This document shows positions 58,545 to 64,000 of a stretch of DNA of 64,000 nucleotides, piece by piece. Where the stretch lies: NCBI GenBank assembly GCA_963576475.1, contig OY754978.1, forward strand, positions 3,149,364 to 3,213,363, in the 5' to 3' direction. The notes beneath the pieces were generated by a model. It was not told the origin of the DNA. It saw only the letters and a list, made by a program, of their open reading frames with translations, and searched no databases. Made by a program: the position numbers and the translations under genes. The first letter of the stretch is position 1, and each line of letters opens with the position of its first letter. This stretch comes from Molanna angustata (taxonomy: Eukaryota; Arthropoda; Insecta; Trichoptera; Molannidae).

Positions 58545-58753
58545 AAATGCAAGACCGCAAGAGTCTTGCATTTAAGTCTTGCAAGACTCTTGGTCTTGCA
58601 AGCATGGTCTTGTTCTTGGTCTTGGTCTTGCGTACCTGGTCTTGGTCTTGTTCTTGCAGTGAAGTATGTGGTCTTGGTCTTGGTCTTGGTCTTGCAAAAA
58701 ATGCAAGACCAAGACCAAGACTGCAAGACTTGCAAGACTTTTGCTCATCACTA
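58545..58753 (-). repeat. Right GTCTTG-hexamer array of giant element 2
   Basis: Mirror array as at 28806-29003, with a few TTCTTG variants, ending in 'gcaagacttgcaagac' and the terminal repeat. Confidence 0.93.
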
Positions 58754-58870
58754 ATCGAGTCGTCCGTTCCGTTGAAATATGCTTCCCAAGTATACATATT
58801 CGTCGACTTGCTCGAGCCATTCATTCTCTACTTTTATTTGACACACTGTTCTGCTTTCGTCACTTACGTC

Positions 58871-59304
58871 AATATTTTATAAAGGAAATAACACTTTTGA
58901 TTATATGTAGGTAGGTATAACCATTATTTATTGTTTGGCTTTTATTATTTTTAATTTATTTATGAATTGAATCAAAATTATAACAGGCAAAACAATATCT
59001 TAAATAATACAGCAATGAGGATCACAATCTATTCTAAATGTGACGAAGTTAGTGTGTGGATAACACGCTTGTGACGTGCTTCGTTTTATAAGTTAATTAT
59101 TCACACTGGCTGGTAACCTCACATTTAGAAACATGATAAATATTTTATTTTTGAATGCAAACTAAATGTTTTATATTTGTGTATATGAATTAAAAAGCCA
59201 TCATGACACTGACTTTGCCTAGTTTGGTGGTGATTGAAACACATGTCATTACCGACATTGCTTTCTACGTCATCATATGTATGTTTTCAAAATGTATTAA
59301 ATAA
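58871..59304. other. AT-rich, nothing recognised
   Basis: No repeat partner or frame. The (presumed) intron resumes here after the LINE. Confidence 0.4.
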
Positions 59305-60386
59305 CTAGTTGCATGTAACACATGAGATCCAACTGTCGATAGCGATAGTATGTATAGTTGAAGAATATGTACCAAACTATAAACCCATAGATACAAATTA
59401 TTGAATATTTTCAGATATTTTGTTTTCTATACAACATATGTAGGTATGTATGTCAAGATAGGATAGTATGGAAGAAGATCCTTTTTCCTACCCAGAATAT
59501 GCAAATTGCATGATGGTATGTATGTATGTTTGGAGATGAAGTAACAAACTATTAAGTCTTCTTACATATTGTGTATAGGCGACTGCCATACAAAATGTAT
59601 GAAGCGATGTCGTCACTAAATTCAATTTTTAAAAAAATTGTTAAAAAAAAATTGAGATCTTCTACTACAATGTTAATATTTTTTATAGAAAATTAAATTA
59701 TCTAGTTGGGGTGTTTCGGCTTTTTTCGATAATTGTAAAAGTTTTGGAAATATAGGCAGTTAAACTCATAAATTTATCATAAAAAAAATATTTTTCTTAA
59801 TAAAAAATGTTTGAGAAACCCTGGAATTTTTTTGAAAAAACTAATTTGAGATTTTGTATTTGTCTATGTTTGTACCAATTTTCAGCGTTCTACCGTTTAT
59901 GGTTTCTGAGATATATGGAAAAATAAAATAAAAATTCAAAAGTTGATAACCCCTGACTGAAACAAAAATTCAAAATTCCGAGTATAAAAGTTTTGTAGGC
60001 CTGTAACTGTTTATATATTCTGAAATTTTAGGCTCTGTAAATTGAGCGGATCAAAAGTTATAAGGGGGGGACGGACACACAGACACACACACAGACACAC
60101 ACACAGACACACACACAGACACACACACAGACACACACACAGACACACACACAGACACACACACAGACACACACACAGACACACGAAATGTTCTACTCCG
60201 AATTCTGAGTAAATCCGTGTATGGAACATATATGCTGCGAAGCCTCTAAGTTGGTGTTTTTTGACTTCAAAGTTGGAAAAGCCGTGAAAAAAGTAGACCT
60301 CTCCATACAATTCTCGCGTATTCTGGCTTGATACATTGTCGATATGTTAAGAGAACAAAGTTCTCCTGAACAAATCGACAGTTGGA
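59305..60386 (-). mobile_element. Non-autonomous Helitron copy (minus), regular ACACAG repeat
   Basis: Complete ends. The microsatellite at about 60074-60184 is a very regular 12-bp repeat (ACACACACAGAC). Outside the giant elements. Confidence 0.92.
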
Positions 60387-60674
60387 AAAATACTTTTCTT
60401 AATAAAAAATGTTTGAGAAACCCTGGAATTTTTTTGAAAAAACTAACTTGAGATTTTGTATTTGTCTATGTTTATACCAATTTTCAGCGTTCTAGCTTTT
60501 ATGGTTTCTGAGATATAGGGAAAAATAAAATAAAAATTCAAAAGTTGATAACCCCTGACTGAAACAAAAATTCAAAATTCCGAGTATAAACGTTTTGTAG
60601 GCCTGTAACTGTTTATATATTCTGAAATTTTAGGCTCTGTAAATTGAGCGGATCAAAAGTTATAAGGGGGGGAC

Positions 60675-60711
<37 letters not shown>

Positions 60712-62605
60712 TACACACACACACACACACGCACACACACACAGACACACACACACACACAGACACACGAAATGTTCTACTCCGAATTCTGAGTAAATCC
60801 GTGTATAGAACATATATGCTGCGAAGCCTCTAAGTTGGTGTTTTTTGACTTCAAAGTTGGAAAAGCCGTGAAAAAAGTAGACCTCTCCATACAATTCTCG
60901 CGTATTCTGGCTTGATACACTAGTTGCATGTAACACATGGGATCCAACTGTCGACAGCGATAGTATGTATAGTTGAAGAATAAGTACCAAACCCATAAAT
61001 ACAAATTATTTATTATTTTATGATATTTAGTTTTCTATACAACACATGTACCTAGGTAGTCAAGATAGGATAGTATGGAGGTCAGTCTTTTTTTCCTACC
61101 CGGAATATGAAAACAGCTTGATGGTATATGTATATTGTATGTTTAGAGATGAAGTATCAAACTATTAAGTCTTCTTTGATATTGTGTATAGGTGACTACC
61201 ATACAAATTGTATGAAGCGATGTCGTCACTAAATTCAATTTTTATAAAAATTGTTAAAAAAAATTTGAGATGTACTGCTACAATGTTAATATTTTTTATA
61301 TAAAATTAAATTATCTAGTTGAGGTGTTTCGGCTTTTTTCGATATTTTAAAAAAAAATGGAAATATAGGCAGTTAAACTCATAAATTTATCATAAAAAAA
61401 ATACTTTTCTTAATAAAAAATGTTTGAGAAACCCTGGAATTTTTTTGAAAAAACATATTTGAGATTTTGTATTTGTCTATGTTTATACCAATTTTCAGCG
61501 TTCTAGCTTTTATGGTTTCTGAGATATAGGGAAAAATAAAATAAAAATTCAAAAGTTGATAACCCCTGACTGAAACAAAAATTCAAAATTCCGAGTATAA
61601 AAGTTTTGTAGGCCTGTAACTGTTTATATATTCTGAAATTTTAGGCTCTGTAAATTGAGCGGATCAAAAGTTATAAGGGGGGGACGGACACACACACACA
61701 CAGACATACACACACACAGACACACACACACACAGACACACACACAGACACACGAAATGTTCTACTCCGAATTCTAAGTAAATCCGTGTATGGAACATAT
61801 ATGCTGCGAAGCCTCTAAGTTGGTGTTTTTTGACTTCAAAGTTGGAAAAGCCGTGAAAAAAGTAGACCTCTCCATACAATTCTCGCGTATTCTGGCTTGA
61901 TACATTGTCGATATGTTCGTCACTAAATTCAATTTTTATAAAAATTGTTAAAAAAAATTTGAGATGTACTGCTACAATGTTAATATTTTTTATATAAAAT
62001 TAAATTATCTAGTTGGGGTGTTTCGGCTTTTTTCGATATTTTAAAAAAAAATGGAAATATAGGCAGTTAAACTCATAAATTTATCATAAAAAAAATACTT
62101 TTCTTAATAAAAAATGTTTGAGAAACCCTGGATTTTTTTTGGAAAAATTAATTTGAGATTTTGTATTTTTCTATGTTTATACCAATTTTCAGCGTTCTAG
62201 CTTTTATGGTTTCTGAGATATATGGAAAAATAAAGTAAAAATTCAAAAGTTGATAACCCCTGACTGAAACAAAAATTCAAAATTCTGAGTATAAAAGTTT
62301 TATAAGCCTATAACTGTTTATATATAATGAAATTTTGGGCTCTGTAAATTGAGCGGATCAAAAGTTATTAGGGGGGGACGGACACACACACACACAGACA
62401 CACGAAATGTTCTACTCCGAATTCTGAGTAAATCCGTGTATGGAACATATATGCTGCGAAGCCTCTAAGTTGGTGTTTTTTGACTTGAAAGTTGGAAAAG
62501 CCGTGAAAAAAGTAGACCTCTCCATACAATTCTCGCGTATTCTGGCTTGATACATTGTCGATATGTTAAGAGAACAAAGTTCTCCTGAACAAATCGACAG
62601 TTGGA
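60387..62605 (-). mobile_element. Rearranged Helitron array (partial units)
   Basis: 60387-60919 is an internal-to-5' part that lacks its CTAG half. 60920-61917 starts with CTAG but breaks at 'tgtcgatatgt'. 61918-62605 restarts in mid-unit ('tcgtcactaaattcaa') and has the complete TTGGA end. 61918 onward repeats the sequence at about 61209 onward, indicating tandem duplication of about 0.7 kb, by unequal exchange or template switching. Confidence 0.78.
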
Positions 62606-62623
62606 AAATCTATGACACTAACA

Positions 62624-63650
62624 CTAGTTGCATGTAACACATGAGATCCAACTGTCGATAGCGATAGTATGTATAGTTGAAGAATATGTACCAAACTATA
62701 AACCCATAAATACAAATTATTGAATATTTTCAGATATTTTGTTTTCTATACAACATATATTATGTAGGTATGTATGTCAAGATAGGATAGTATGGAGGAA
62801 GTTCCTTTTTTCCTACCCAGAATTTGAAAATAGCATGATGGTATGTATGTTTGGAGATGAAGTATCAAACTATTAAGTCTTCTTACATATTGTGTATAGG
62901 CGACTGCCATACAAAATGTATGAAGCGATGTCGTCACTAAATTCAATTTTTAAAAAAATTGTTAAAAAAAATTGAGATCTTCTACTACAATGTTAATATT
63001 TTTTATAGAAAATTAAATTATCTAGTTGGGGTGTTTCGGCTTTTTTCGATAATTGTATAAGTTTTGGAAATATAGGCAGTTAAACTCATAAATTTATCAT
63101 AAAAAAAATATTTTTCTTAATAAAAAATGTTTGAGAAACCCTGGAATTTTTTTGAAAAAACTTATTTGAGATTTTTTATTTTTCTATGTTTGTACCAATT
63201 TTCAGCGTTCTAGCTTTTATGGTTTCTGAGATATATGGAAAAATAAAATAAAAATTCAAAAGTTGATAACCCCTGACTGAAACAAAAATTAAAAATTCTG
63301 AGTATAAAAGTTTTGTAGGCCTATAACTGTTTATATATTCTGAAATTTTGGGCTCTGTAAATTGAGCGGATCATAAGTTATAAGGGGGGGACGGACACAC
63401 ACACACACACAGACACACACACACACACACACAGACACACAGACACACGAAATGTTCTACTCCGAATTCTGAGTAAATCCGTGTATGGAACATATATGCT
63501 GCGAAGCCTCTAAGTTGGTGTTTTTTTACTTCAAAGTTGGAAAAGTCATGAAAAAAGTAGACCTCTCCATACAATTCTCGCGTATTCTGGCTTGATACAT
63601 TGTCGATATGTTAAGAGAACAAAGTTCTCCTGAACAAATCGACAGTTGGA
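62624..63650 (-). mobile_element. Non-autonomous Helitron copy (minus), complete
   Basis: Complete ends; variants ('acatatattatgtaggta', 'ggaagttcctttttt') group it with 30503-31524 as a subfamily. Confidence 0.92.
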
Positions 63651-64000
63651 TAATGTGGAAAGTTCAGTGTTGCCATAACCCACTCGTTTTGTATTTAAAT
63701 TAAAAAGTATATACTTTTTGGGATAGTAAGATGTACCTACATATTATGTAGGTAGCTACATATGTATAATATTGGATCGAGGACGTTTTTCTTATTATTC
63801 CGCTCCTAATGGAGGTTGGCGACGATCAAACGAAACTTCACGATTGCGGACATAGGTACCATTTTCGGAATTCTGTGAAATTTCGTGAATTTTGGAAGCA
63901 CGTGGCGATAGAAATCGTTTTTCGCGGTGCAAAAGAGTTCACCGTACGGTTCGACAAATAATAGTGAAACCGTGTTTCATCGAAAACCATTTTGCCCCAA
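63651..64000. other. Unassigned sequence at the right edge, GC-richer from 63770
   Basis: The stretch 63775-64000 is GC-richer ('ctaatggaggttggcgacga', 'gcacgtggcgatagaaatcg') and open for about 50 codons on the minus strand, but the translation is unfamiliar. It could be an interspersed repeat edge. Confidence 0.3.

Larger units (their letters stand above)
50860..58761. mobile_element. Giant hAT-like non-autonomous element 2 (50868-58753, 7886 bp)
   Basis: Same architecture as element 1: TAGTGATGAGCAAA at 50868, TTTGCTCATCACTA to 58753, perfect duplications atcgagtc at 50860-50867 and 58754-58761. Hexamer arrays lie just inside both ends. The interior is orthologous to element 1 (SINE A, old Helitron, shared minus-strand Helitron at 54261) but carries three private minus-strand Helitrons (55322, 56361, 57457) and lacks the SINE C and the plus-strand Helitron of element 1. 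No transposase. Confidence 0.9.
50242..58870 (-). mobile_element. LINE split by giant element 2 (parts 50242-50867 and 58762-58870)
   Basis: The 3' part encodes KEIERRVMAGNRVNGALRPT, LTYASETWTWQK, MRWFGHMGRMNEERLTKKIY and GRGRPRKGWHDHVNEILKDG, then the 3' UTR 'ggtaggcagagagaaccgaa' and an (ATGT)n tail at 50242-50268. The upstream part, right of the giant, encodes EQVDEYVYLGSIFQRNGRLD. The frame is continuous (RLD-KEIERRV) only if the giant plus one duplication copy is removed. 5'-truncated at about 58870; it is a member of the family also seen at 17164, 18568, 37895 and 42215. Confidence 0.88.

Noticed and set aside
24569..63574. A recurring 48-residue frame (MYGEVYFFHGFSN... then cysteine/valine repeats) on the minus strand in more than a dozen places
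   Set aside because: It lies in the Helitron 5' part and runs into the CA microsatellite. Its conservation follows from recent copying of the DNA, and it resembles no protein known to me.

Overview
The window looks like insect nuclear DNA, most probably from a moth or butterfly. It is AT-rich and full of decayed non-LTR retrotransposons, tRNA-derived SINEs, hAT-like elements and Helitrons. Spliced coding sequence is sparse. The order is inferred from repeat content and general sequence flavour, not from a diagnostic gene.

Host genes: two minus-strand exons encode the N-terminus of the ER ubiquitin ligase AMFR/gp78. Coding exon 1 is 47948-48238 and exon 2 is 168-425. Both have good splice sites and the join is phase 0, so almost everything between them is one intron of about 47.5 kb. 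Upstream of AMFR, across about 1.2 kb that includes a CpG-rich stretch, a tiny plus-strand start exon (49419-49437, ATG GCG ... G|gtaagt) may begin a divergent gene. If so, the rest of the window is its first intron.

0-19 kb (intron): SINEs of three families, LINE relics, a 910-bp hAT-type MITE with a perfect 8-bp target duplication, a 148-bp satellite, a (TA)n foldback with a 71-bp perfect palindrome, a CGTACG-rich terminal-inverted-repeat element, a 203-bp higher-order repeat grown from a LINE reading frame, and a 5'-truncated LINE with an 11-bp target duplication.

19-29 kb and 51-59 kb: the main discovery. The four GTCTTG-hexamer patches are not separate repeats. They are the paired ends of two giant, transposase-less elements (19498-29003 and 50868-58753). 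Each begins TAGTGATGAGCAAA, ends with its complement, and is flanked by a perfect 8-bp duplication (tttgtaag and atcgagtc). One interrupts a hAT transposase relic and the other a LINE reverse-transcriptase frame. In both cases the host reading frame resumes when the element plus one duplication copy is removed. Both giants carry the same ancient interior (an old Helitron with an embedded SINE), so they share an ancestor.

Helitrons: about fifteen copies of a roughly 1-kb non-autonomous Helitron sit in the giants and in two clusters outside (30.5-32.6 and 59.3-63.7 kb). Read on the minus strand they start TCCAACTG, end in a hairpin plus CTAG, and insert between A and T without duplication. Empty sites in the sister giant show this exactly. 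Each carries a CA/ACAGAC microsatellite.

32-50 kb: a PIF/Harbinger-like MITE, a 5'-truncated RTE-like LINE, further LINE and SINE relics, several palindromes and unclassified repeats, then the AMFR promoter region.
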